The notes under the pieces were generated by a model, which was not told the DNA's origin, made no database searches, and saw only the letters and a program-made list of their open reading frames with translations. Shown here in pieces: positions 1-5,817 of a stretch of DNA of 10,468 nucleotides; within the stretch, counting starts at the first letter, position 1; each line of letters starts with the position of its first letter. Origin of the DNA: Thermoproteota archaeon (lineage in GTDB: Archaea > Korarchaeota > Korarchaeia > B14-G2); contig QMWA01000048.1 of the NCBI GenBank assembly GCA_003661385.1, positions 1 through 10,468 of the forward strand, in the 5' to 3' direction. The translations under genes were made by a program, and so were the position numbers.

Positions 1-1489
1 ACTTGGCTGCCTTCAGCTCCTCCTCTGCCCTCCTTATCCTCCTGAGGAGCTCCACCCTGGCGTCTAAGCCTGTCAGGGCCCTGAGCTCCCTTTCAAGCCT
101 CTCCCTCTCTACAGTGGCTTCCTCAAGCATGGCTCTGAGCCTCTCAAGCTCCCTCCTCAGCGCCTCACCCTCAAGCTCCTCTGGTGGAGCCTTGGTTGGT
201 TTTTTTGCAGCCCACTCCACGCAGGCTCTCAGGAGCTCATACCTCCTGCCCTTCCAGTAGCTGTGGTTCCTGAAAGGCCAGCTTTCCCCTACGACGACGA
301 GCCTGCCCTCCCCGACCTCGGCTGCAGCTGCAACACACTTGAACCCTCCTAAGACACCCCACATCAGCACCTCCTTAGCTGGAGGCTTAACTCTCATTGT
401 GAGAGGTGTCATGAGCTTAGCCCCCAGCGCCGCTCTACCGACTGGGTGCTCTAAGCTGCCCTCGTACTCCCCTCCCCTGACCGGGGTCTTGTTCACCCTT
501 ATCCCAGCTCTCTGGAGGAACGTGTTCAGGTGCTCTACCCTGTGGCTCCTGTCCACCAGGAGCACTACGCCGCCGCCGCTCTCGAGGAACCCAGCTAGCT
601 TGTCTAGCTCATCAGGTGGAGGAGGGTCTACTGCAACCAGGACATCAGCCTCCATGCTAGAGGGCACTTCCATGGTGTAGCCTACGCTGAAACCCCTAGT
701 GTAGAGGTCCCATGCCAGCCTGTAGTAGCCCTCCTCCCCAAGCCCTCTGAAGGAGCTGTCCTCCATGGGATAGAGAAGCACACGCCCTCTTCCACCCCCT
801 CTCCTAGGCCTGACTCTAGCAAGCCAGCTCAGCAAGCTCATAGCGAAAACCCTGTTGTCATACTCTGTGATGTACTCGTCTGAGAGCATCCTGTAGTCTC
901 CTAGCCCAGCTACCCTCCCCGCATTCTCGCAGGCTACAGCAAGCCTCAGGAAGCCCTCTTGCCCCCCTAGGCTCCTGGCCGTCATCTCACTGTAGCATAT
1001 CACCTTACAGCCCTCAGCTGAGATCGAGGAGGGCGCGTGGAGGCAGATCTTTGTGATGCTCCTGTCAACTGCAGGGTGGTCTCTAGCAAGCTGCCCTGTC
1101 ACAGGAGTCTCCTCACTGAGGTGGAAGCTACCTGGGTCTCTGACGAGGTCGCTGCTGAACCTGAACCTGAACAAGCTTGAGATGAAGCTCGGTGACCTAG
1201 ACTCGTCAGCTCTCCCGTGGCCTGCTATCAGCAGCCCTCCCCCACCCTCGACATACTCCTTGATGAGCTCCCTGTCCTCCTCTGTGAACTCAGCTCCCCT
1301 AGCGGGGGCGAACACAAGGAGGAGGCTTGAGTCCATTAGCACATCCTCCTCAAGCCTGCTGTCGAGGTACTCTACCTCAAGCCCAAGGTCCTGTAGGACT
1401 GCTAGGAGCTCGCTGAACTCTCTGCCGAACTCCTCTATCCCAAGCCCTAGGTGGTAGAGGTCTATGGAGGCTAGCTTTATCTTACCCAA
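1..1489 (-). CDS. Tandem GIFT/DUF4350-like domain protein with C-terminal coiled coil (3' end outside window)
   Basis: An uninterrupted reverse-strand frame of 496 codons runs off the left edge, so the C-terminus is missing. The chosen start is TTG at 1489-1487, with GAGGAGG about 9 nt upstream; it overlaps the end of the winged-helix gene by 8 nt. Two similar domains are visible. Domain 1 (about 5-226) has EYVEGGGGLLIAGHG (79-92), DHPAV (137-141), GRVAGLGD (191-198), DNRVF (211-215) and a terminal SWLA. Domain 2 (about 234-428) has FLESGGGVVLLVD (301-313), EHPVG (347-351), GEGRLVVVGES (393-402) and terminal VEWAA. This layout matches GATase-like domains of the GIFT/DUF4350/IFT52 type, which usually lack catalytic residues and act as binding or scaffold modules. 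From about 437 the chain is an Arg/Glu/Leu heptad-rich coiled coil. No signal peptide or membrane helix is seen, so it is probably cytoplasmic. Its cellular role is unknown; linkage to the ESCRT-III-like/AAA pair suggests a partner. The frame is certain; the family assignment is by pattern only. Confidence 0.8.
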   Translation of the reverse strand, partial: MGKIKLASIDLYHLGLGIEEFGREFSELLAVLQDLGLEVEYLDSRLEEDVLMDSSLLLVFAPARGAEFTEEDRELIKEYVEGGGGLLIAGHGRADESRSPSFISSLFRFRFSSDLVRDPGSFHLSEETPVTGQLARDHPAVDRSITKICLHAPSSISAEGCKVICYSEMTARSLGGQEGFLRLAVACENAGRVAGLGDYRMLSDEYITEYDNRVFAMSLLSWLARVRPRRGGGRGRVLLYPMEDSSFRGLGEEGYYRLAWDLYTRGFSVGYTMEVPSSMEADVLVAVDPPPPDELDKLAGFLESGGGVVLLVDRSHRVEHLNTFLQRAGIRVNKTPVRGGEYEGSLEHPVGRAALGAKLMTPLTMRVKPPAKEVLMWGVLGGFKCVAAAAEVGEGRLVVVGESWPFRNHSYWKGRRYELLRACVEWAAKKPTKAPPEELEGEALRRELERLRAMLEEATVERERLERELRALTGLDARVELLRRIRRAEEELKAAK

Positions 1490-1817
1490 CTTTACCTGCC
1501 TCCTCAGCTACCTCATATAGGAAGGCTAGGAGCTTCTTTCCAGCTAAGCTCAGCCTATAGACCTTGTTCTTGCCTTCGCCGATAGGCTCTATGACCCCAG
1601 CCTCCTCTAGGATGTGGCATGCCTTGAAGACTGCCTGCCTGCTCACCGAGGCCCCTATGGAGTTCAGTGTGTAGTAGAGCTCAGACTGGCTCTTCGGGCC
1701 TGTGAGCAGGGCCTTGAGCAAGGCAAACCTCACTGGAACCTCTCCCCTCTGGGAGTGGAACACTGCTTTGCCAAGCTTCACAACAGCCATGTCAGCTTCA
1801 TTGAGCTCTAAGCTCAA
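1482..1817 (-). CDS. Winged-helix transcriptional regulator (ArsR/MarR-like)
   Basis: This 111-residue protein has a helix at about 29-39 (RFALLKALL), a helix-turn-helix at about 43-74 (SQSELYYTL, then SRQAVFKACHILEEAGVIE) and a wing at about 76-90 (GEGKNKVYRLS). It ends in a short amphipathic helix that could dimerise. This is the usual archaeal winged-helix form. I take the TTG at 1817-1815 as start because GGTGG lies 4-5 nt upstream; an internal ATG at codon 10 (1790) is the alternative and would leave the DNA-binding part intact. It is first in a leftward two-gene operon with the GIFT-domain protein and divergent from the ESCRT-III-like operon. The palindromes in the shared intergenic region suit a dimeric regulator, so autoregulation and control of both operons are likely (inference). 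No ligand-binding Cys cluster is apparent; the single Cys is at position 67. Confidence 0.85.
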   Translation of the reverse strand: MSLELNEADMAVVKLGKAVFHSQRGEVPVRFALLKALLTGPKSQSELYYTLNSIGASVSRQAVFKACHILEEAGVIEPIGEGKNKVYRLSLAGKKLLAFLYEVAEEAGKVG

Positions 1818-1831
1818 GCTACCACCTTATC

Positions 1832-1855
1832 AACCCCACCATACACAATGGGGTT
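1832..1855. repeat. Inverted repeat AACCCCA-N10-TGGGGTT in regulator promoter
   Basis: Perfect 7-bp arms at 1832-1838 and 1849-1855 are separated by 10 bp. The repeat lies between the proposed TATA box and start codon of the leftward winged-helix gene, and the left arm overlaps a half-site TCAAC (1830-1834) of the operator motif found further right. It could be a second operator or a variant site; a transcript hairpin is less likely because it would sit at the extreme 5' end. Confidence 0.45.
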
Positions 1856-1863
1856 CTAAAATG
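1856..1863 (-). promoter_or_regulatory. Probable TATA box for regulator/GIFT operon
   Basis: Read on the minus strand this is CATTTTAG, preceded by an A-rich GGAAA that could serve as BRE. Transcription would begin about 26 nt on, near 1834, leaving a leader of roughly 16 nt that contains the GGTGG ribosome-binding site. The alternative is ACTTAAGT at 1881-1888, which abuts palindrome 1888-1903 and would give a 40-nt leader. I cannot decide between them from sequence. Confidence 0.4.
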
Positions 1864-1887
1864 TTTCCTGCCACCAGCGAACTTAAG

Positions 1888-1903
1888 TCAACTACAGAGT
1901 TGA
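1888..1903. promoter_or_regulatory. Operator-like palindrome TCAAC-N6-GTTGA, site 1
   Basis: The sequence TCAACTACAGAGTTGA has perfect 5-bp arms and a 6-bp spacer. With its flanks (1887-1905) it matches site 3 (2117-2135) at 18 of 19 positions, spacer included. It lies directly beside CTTAAG (1882-1887), a possible TATA box readable on either strand. A winged-helix dimer binding one arm per subunit would fit this spacing. The cognate regulator is inferred to be the adjacent 1482-1817 product. Confidence 0.6.
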
Positions 1904-1906
1904 TAT

Positions 1907-2047
1907 GAGCACACACCCTGAAGCCGGCACTGCCCCTGCTCAGCTGCATGCTGGAGCACTTCCTCTCCTGAAACATGTCCTTTTAGGTGGTATGCCTGGG
2001 AGCTAGGTGCCTGATGCACGTGGAGGTATGCTGCAGCTCTCTGCTTT
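1907..2047. other. Non-coding middle of the divergent intergenic region
   Basis: I see no credible reading frame, tRNA, convincing C/D-box RNA or strong hairpin here. GGTATGC occurs twice (1989-1995 and 2025-2031), which may be chance. CCTTTTAGG at 1979-1987 resembles a weak TATA element reading rightward, but no start codon follows at a useful distance. The length alone, in such a compact genome, hints at regulatory spacing or a small RNA, without direct support. Confidence 0.4.
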
Positions 2048-2049
2048 TA

Positions 2050-2065
2050 TCAACTTTGCGGTTGA
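2050..2065. promoter_or_regulatory. Operator-like palindrome TCAAC-N6-GTTGA, site 2
   Basis: TCAACTTTGCGGTTGA has the same 5+6+5 architecture as sites 1 and 3 but a different spacer, which argues that the arms are the recognised part. It ends 6 bp before the TTTTAA box at 2072-2077, so a bound protein would touch the BRE and the TFB footprint. That placement could either help or block TFB/TBP loading. Confidence 0.6.
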
Positions 2066-2079
2066 CAATAGTTTTAAGC
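2066..2079 (+). promoter_or_regulatory. Probable BRE/TATA promoter of the ESCRT-III-like/AAA operon
   Basis: CAATAG followed by TTTTAAG (TATA core 2072-2077) has archaeal BRE/TATA form. Initiation is expected near 2100, giving a leader of about 46 nt before the ATG at 2147. The leader would carry palindrome site 3, so operators flank the core promoter on both sides. Confidence 0.55.
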
Positions 2080-2117
2080 CCAATAGCTTGAGGGCTGCTT
2101 GAGGATGGGTGATTATG

Positions 2118-2133
2118 TCAACTACAGGGTTGA
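2118..2133. promoter_or_regulatory. Operator-like palindrome TCAAC-N6-GTTGA, site 3
   Basis: TCAACTACAGGGTTGA lies downstream of the expected transcription start and only 2 bp before the GGTGA ribosome-binding site (2136-2140). A protein bound here would act as a roadblock repressor. As RNA, the arms could also pair weakly next to the ribosome-binding site, but its near identity to upstream site 1, which is not in this leader, favours a DNA operator. Confidence 0.6.
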
Positions 2134-2146
2134 TAGGTGAGCTGAG

Positions 2147-3418
2147 ATGAGGAGCTTACTTAGGCTTGGCAGAGGAGACAAGATCAACGTAGAGGAGGAA
2201 GAGTGGTTCTTCAGGAGGTACCTTGAGAGGAGGAAGGGTGTAGCCTCCCTCCCGACGTTCCTAGAGGAGTCCAAGAGCTTCTTCGGGAGCGACGCCCACA
2301 GCATGGATGAGGGGAAGGCTGTCCTCGAGTACTTCACCAAGCACTGGGCCTGCTACACCTACAAGAGGCGTGGGGTAGCATACTACGTCTTCCCTGAGTT
2401 CGTCCCAGAGAGCGTCGTTAACTGGATCAGGAGAGCTGGACGCGAAGCTAGCGCAGAGTTCGTGTCAAAGTACTTCGGGTACTCTGAGATAGAGGCTGAG
2501 ATCATAGTGGACTACGTGAGGAAGTTTGAGTCAGAGGACATAGACCCCCTCACACTCAGGCTCCTCGAGGCAGCTGAGAAAGCCAACCCAGTGGGGTTCC
2601 TCAAGGAGGCTGAGGCAGCTAAGCTAGTAGGGGCGCCGCTGCCATCTGTCCAGAGGGCTCTAGCTGAGCTAGCTGAGAGGGGGGCTGTAGAGGTCTATGA
2701 GGATGACGGTGAGAAGGTCTATGTGTTCAGGGAGGCTGCCTCAAAGGACAAGCTGAACACCTTGAGGGTCATGAGGCTCAGGGCTTTGAGGCTGAGGCGT
2801 AGCTTGGATGAGAAGCTTAAGCTGATGGAGAAGGCATATAGGGACAGGCTTAGGCTGGCTAGGGAGGTTGAGAGGAGGGTTGGTGAGCTCCAGAGTGAGG
2901 CTAGGAGGCTTGAGAGGCACATAAGGGCTCTTGAAGCTGAGAGGCAGGCTCTAGCTGAGGCTGGGAGGGCTAAGGAGGCTGAGGCAGTCAAGGCTAGGGA
3001 GATACAGCTCATAAGGAGCAAGAAGAGGATTGAAGACGAGATCGGGGAGCAGGAGAGCTACATAATGGACGTTAAGCAGTTCAAGATAGAGCTGATAGAG
3101 CAGAGGATCAAGCTAGACAAGATAGAGAGGCTGATAAAGGACCTTGAGCTCAAGATCAGGATAGGAGAGACCATACCCTCACCTATGGGAGGAGAGGAGG
3201 ACATAGAGCAGTTCATAGAGCAGACCAGACGCTACCTTGAGGAGGAGTACAAGGAGGTTAAGGAGCTTGAGAGGGAGGTCTTCGGGATAGAGGAGGAGCC
3301 TCTCCTGGAGGAGGCTGAGGTCTCAGAGGAGGTTCTCAGCGAGCTTGAGAAGGTTGAGAAGGAAGTCAGAGTCATGAGGCAGAGGGAGCCCCTGGAGGAG
3401 GCTGAGCAGGAGGCATGA
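2147..3418 (+). CDS. ESCRT-III-like (Snf7/CdvB-type) coiled-coil protein with N-terminal winged helices
   Basis: This 423-residue protein starts at the only in-frame ATG after a stop at 2138; GGTGA lies 6 nt upstream. Residues about 15-85 and 137-196 look like two winged-helix units; the second has SVQRALAELAERGAVEV followed by a wing ending VYVFRE. A very basic helix then begins near 204 (LRVMRLRALRLRR) and continues to about 268. A turn containing EAGRAKEAEA (271-280) follows, then a second long helix (280-337), a Pro/Gly linker (343-349), a further helix (351-378) and an acidic tail. A basic first helix, hairpin, and acidic C-terminus are the hallmarks of ESCRT-III proteins, which polymerise on membranes in division and scission; winged helices before such a core recall eukaryotic CHMP7. 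A clear MIM motif is absent. The stop overlaps the AAA ATPase start. A generic coiled-coil protein, or one akin to SMC, is the alternative. Confidence 0.6.
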   Translation: MRSLLRLGRGDKINVEEEEWFFRRYLERRKGVASLPTFLEESKSFFGSDAHSMDEGKAVLEYFTKHWACYTYKRRGVAYYVFPEFVPESVVNWIRRAGREASAEFVSKYFGYSEIEAEIIVDYVRKFESEDIDPLTLRLLEAAEKANPVGFLKEAEAAKLVGAPLPSVQRALAELAERGAVEVYEDDGEKVYVFREAASKDKLNTLRVMRLRALRLRRSLDEKLKLMEKAYRDRLRLAREVERRVGELQSEARRLERHIRALEAERQALAEAGRAKEAEAVKAREIQLIRSKKRIEDEIGEQESYIMDVKQFKIELIEQRIKLDKIERLIKDLELKIRIGETIPSPMGGEEDIEQFIEQTRRYLEEEYKEVKELEREVFGIEEEPLLEEAEVSEEVLSELEKVEKEVRVMRQREPLEEAEQEA

Positions 3419-5454
3419 AGCCAGTGAAGGTCCTAGTGGCTCCGCTGCCAAGGGAGTACTCTAGCAGAGGCTTAGCTCGCCTAGACGTTGGGACTGCAGC
3501 TAAGCTCAAGGTGGACACTGGAGACTACATCATGGTAGAAGGCAGAGCTAAGGCTGCTGCCATAGTAGTCTTATGTGAGAGCTCTCAGCCAGTAGTTGAG
3601 CTAGACCCCTTAACCAGGGAGAACGCTGGCGTCAAGGTTGGAGAGGAGGCCGTAGTCAGGAGGGTAAGCCCCTCCAGGGCGCTGAGGCTCGTGGTCAAGG
3701 CGAGCAGGCCTGCTAGCGCAGCTGCAGTCAGGTCCAAGCTAGCAGGCTTCCCTCTCATAGCTGGCAACAAGCTCAGAGTAGCTCTCCCAAAGGGGCTATG
3801 CGAGCTCCACGTGCTCGAGACGACACCAGAGGGCCCTGTTGTAGCTGACAGGAGCACTGCGATAACGCTTGTGGACTCCAAGCCTGGGGCTAAGGCCTCT
3901 CTGAGCGACCTAGGCGGCTTAGGGCCTCAAGTTGAGGAGCTGCTAGCTAGGGTCATCGAGCCAGTCAAGAACAGAGAGGCCTATGAGAGGGTTGGTGCAG
4001 CACCACCACGTGGAGTCCTCATCTATGGGCCACCTGGAACAGGGAAGACGCTCCTAGCCAGGGCGCTAGCATGCGAGCTTGGTGCTGTAGCTGAGCTCTC
4101 TGGCCCAGAGCTAGCTGCAATGCCTCTCGACCAGGCTAGGGAGGCCTTAGAGCACGCATACAAGCAGGCTGTTGAAGCAGGGCTCGGCTCAGTCCTCCTG
4201 GATGACGTTGACAGGCTCAGTGGGGAGCTAGCTAGGCTAGCTGCATGCCTGATGGACAGGTATGAGCCCTCTCTGACGATAGCTACAGCAGCTAGCATAG
4301 ACTCAGTAGATCAGTCGCTGAGGAGGAGCGGTAGGCTTGAGGTTGAGGTCGAGCTCCCAGTCCCAGACAGGAAGGCTAGAGAGGAGATCCTCGAGGTCCT
4401 GGCTAGAGACCTGCCTCTTGCAAGCGAGCTCTACTCCTATAGGTGCCCTAAGTGCGGTGGAGCCTACAGCCTCCCAGGGGTCTGCTCAGAGTGCAGGGCT
4501 GAGCTGGAGCCTAAGCCTAGCTTAGCTAGAGTAGCTGAGGCAGCTAACGGCTACGTTGGCGCAGACTTGGCTGCAGTGTGCAGGGAGGCTGCTGTCCTGG
4601 CAGCTAGAGCTGGTAGCAGCGTGATAAGGCTAGAGCACTTCATGGAGGCCCTGAAGCTCGTTAGACCTACCGCCACGAGGGAGATCAGGACTGAGACCCC
4701 GAGGGTCAGTTGGAGCGATGTAGGAGGGCTCTCTGACGTGATCCAGCAGCTCAGGGAGGCAGTTGAGTGGCCTCTGAAGCACCCTGAGGTCTTTGAGAGG
4801 ATGGGTGTCAAGCCCCCTAAAGGGGTGCTCTTGTATGGGCCACCCGGCACGGGGAAGACCTTGCTTGCTAAGGCTGCTGCAAGCGAAAGCGGGGCCTCAT
4901 TCATAGCTGTCAAGGGCCCTGAGCTCCTAAGCAAGTGGGTTGGGGAGTCTGAGAAGGCTATAAGAGAGGTCTTCAGGAAGGCAAGGCAGTACTCCCCCTC
5001 GATAGTGTTCTTCGACGAGATAGATGCCCTAGCACCTAGGAGGAGCGACAGCGGCTCCAGGGTAAGCGAGAGGGTTGTGGCTCAGCTCCTGACTGAGATG
5101 GATGGGATAGAGGAGCTTGAGGGCGTTGTGGTGATGGCTGCCACGAACAGGCCTGACCTGCTTGACCCAGCTTTGCTGAGGCCAGGTAGGCTAGACAGGG
5201 TGATACAGGTCCCCCTCCCAGATGAGGAGGGTAGGCTTGAGATCCTCAGGATCCACACCAGGGAGATGCCTCTAGCCCCAGATGTAGACTTAGCTGAGGT
5301 AGCTAAGCTCACCCACGGGGCCTCTGGAGCAGACCTGAAGGCAGTATGCATCGAGGCAGCGATCCTAGCCTTAAGGGAGTCCCTTGAGGCAAGAGAGGTG
5401 AGGATGGAGCACTTCATGGAGGCTGTCAAGAAGGTGATGGCTTCACGTAAGTAA
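3415..5454 (+). CDS. CDC48/VCP-like tandem AAA+ ATPase with zinc-ribbon insertion and degenerate D1
   Basis: The 679-residue protein has the CDC48 order. Its N-domain (about 1-155) has [19 protein letters not shown] and [11 protein letters not shown], and is followed by D1 (about 163-415) and D2 (about 430-675). D2 is complete: Walker A GPPGTGKT 475-482, pore loop KWVGESE 507-513, Walker B FFDEID with D534/E535, sensor-1 N578, arginine fingers R592 and R595. D1 keeps Walker A (205-212) but has Walker B LLDDVD (263-264: DD in place of DE), no sensor-1 Asn (TAAS at 291-294), only the first finger arginine (R307) and no KxxGE pore loop. D1 may bind ATP without efficient hydrolysis. Between the D1 core and its lid sits a zinc-ribbon-like insert with C344, C347, C357 and C360. 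The family unfolds or disassembles protein complexes. The ATGA overlap with the ESCRT-III-like gene indicates coupled translation and suggests that protein as substrate or partner (inference). No MIT domain of the Vps4/CdvC type is present. Confidence 0.9.
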   Translation: MKPVKVLVAPLPREYSSRGLARLDVGTAAKLKVDTGDYIMVEGRAKAAAIVVLCESSQPVVELDPLTRENAGVKVGEEAVVRRVSPSRALRLVVKASRPASAAAVRSKLAGFPLIAGNKLRVALPKGLCELHVLETTPEGPVVADRSTAITLVDSKPGAKASLSDLGGLGPQVEELLARVIEPVKNREAYERVGAAPPRGVLIYGPPGTGKTLLARALACELGAVAELSGPELAAMPLDQAREALEHAYKQAVEAGLGSVLLDDVDRLSGELARLAACLMDRYEPSLTIATAASIDSVDQSLRRSGRLEVEVELPVPDRKAREEILEVLARDLPLASELYSYRCPKCGGAYSLPGVCSECRAELEPKPSLARVAEAANGYVGADLAAVCREAAVLAARAGSSVIRLEHFMEALKLVRPTATREIRTETPRVSWSDVGGLSDVIQQLREAVEWPLKHPEVFERMGVKPPKGVLLYGPPGTGKTLLAKAAASESGASFIAVKGPELLSKWVGESEKAIREVFRKARQYSPSIVFFDEIDALAPRRSDSGSRVSERVVAQLLTEMDGIEELEGVVVMAATNRPDLLDPALLRPGRLDRVIQVPLPDEEGRLEILRIHTREMPLAPDVDLAEVAKLTHGASGADLKAVCIEAAILALRESLEAREVRMEHFMEAVKKVMASRK

Positions 5455-5460
5455 CTTAAG
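5453..5460 (+). promoter_or_regulatory. TATA box of the membrane-protein pair
   Basis: AACTTAAG overlaps the stop codon of the AAA ATPase. Its centre lies about 26 nt before 5483, so the transcript would start 3-4 nt upstream of the ATG at 5487. The two membrane genes can thus be expressed apart from the ATPase, though read-through is possible because no terminator separates them. Confidence 0.5.
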
Positions 5461-5486
5461 CCCACCTTACATGGGGCTGAGGGAGC

Positions 5487-5813
5487 ATGCTAGGTGTAGT
5501 CCTCGCAATAGCTTTGGAGACCATGGCGCTGTGGGCTAGCCAGAAGATAATCCTGCCAGCAGAGAAGGAGAGGAGCTTGCCTTCAGTCCTGGCCCTGGTG
5601 CTAGTGGGCTTGCTTGCCTCAGCTGGGATAAGCCTGCTCATACCTGTGCTCGGCTGGCTGATCTCAGCTTTAGCTTGGCTCTGGCTCGTGAAGGTGTGGT
5701 TTAGGGTAGGCTGGCTTAGAGCTCTGGTGATAGCTCTGCTAGCTGTCATCATGCTAGCTGCTATAGCTCTCCTCGTAGGCCTCCCATTCCTAGCTGTAGA
5801 AAGGCTGAGGTGA
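5487..5813 (+). CDS. Small polytopic membrane protein, function unknown
   Basis: The 108-residue product is almost entirely hydrophobic. Likely membrane helices are at about 33-52, 51-70 and 77-103, and a shorter hydrophobic N-terminus (1-17) may form a fourth. A charged loop (PAEKERSLP, 24-32) separates the N-terminal segment from the rest. The ATG at 5487 is chosen because a TATA-like element lies about 30 nt upstream and a short GAGGGAG precedes it. I do not recognise a family. Its stop lies 4 nt before the next start, so the two are probably co-transcribed and may form a membrane complex. Confidence 0.75.
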   Translation: MLGVVLAIALETMALWASQKIILPAEKERSLPSVLALVLVGLLASAGISLLIPVLGWLISALAWLWLVKVWFRVGWLRALVIALLAVIMLAAIALLVGLPFLAVERLR

Positions 5814-5817
5814 GCTT

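Noticed and set aside
1065-1080. TCAACTGCAGGGTGGT, resembling the intergenic operator palindromes
   Set aside because: The right arm does not match (GTGGT rather than GTTGA) and the site is inside the GIFT-protein coding sequence, where it encodes ordinary residues.
3-1457. Plus-strand open frames over the left end (Ser/Leu-rich translations)
   Set aside because: They are antisense to the continuous reverse-strand gene 1-1489, which has domain structure and a ribosome-binding site; their Ser/Leu/Pro-rich composition is typical of the reverse of AGG/GAG-rich coding DNA.
1942-2038. AGCTGCA and TGCAGCT as arms of a possible large hairpin
   Set aside because: AGCT-containing words are very common in this DNA and the match does not extend, so pairing is probably chance.
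1907-2047. Possible C/D-box or other small RNA in the long intergenic region
   Set aside because: TGATG- and CTGA-like words occur but not in the right order and spacing, and no stable fold is evident.
3360-3418. MIM1-like motif (LSELEKVEKEV) in the acidic tail of the ESCRT-III-like protein
   Set aside because: The match to the MIM1 consensus is poor and lies in generic Glu/Lys helix; moreover the partner ATPase has no MIT domain.
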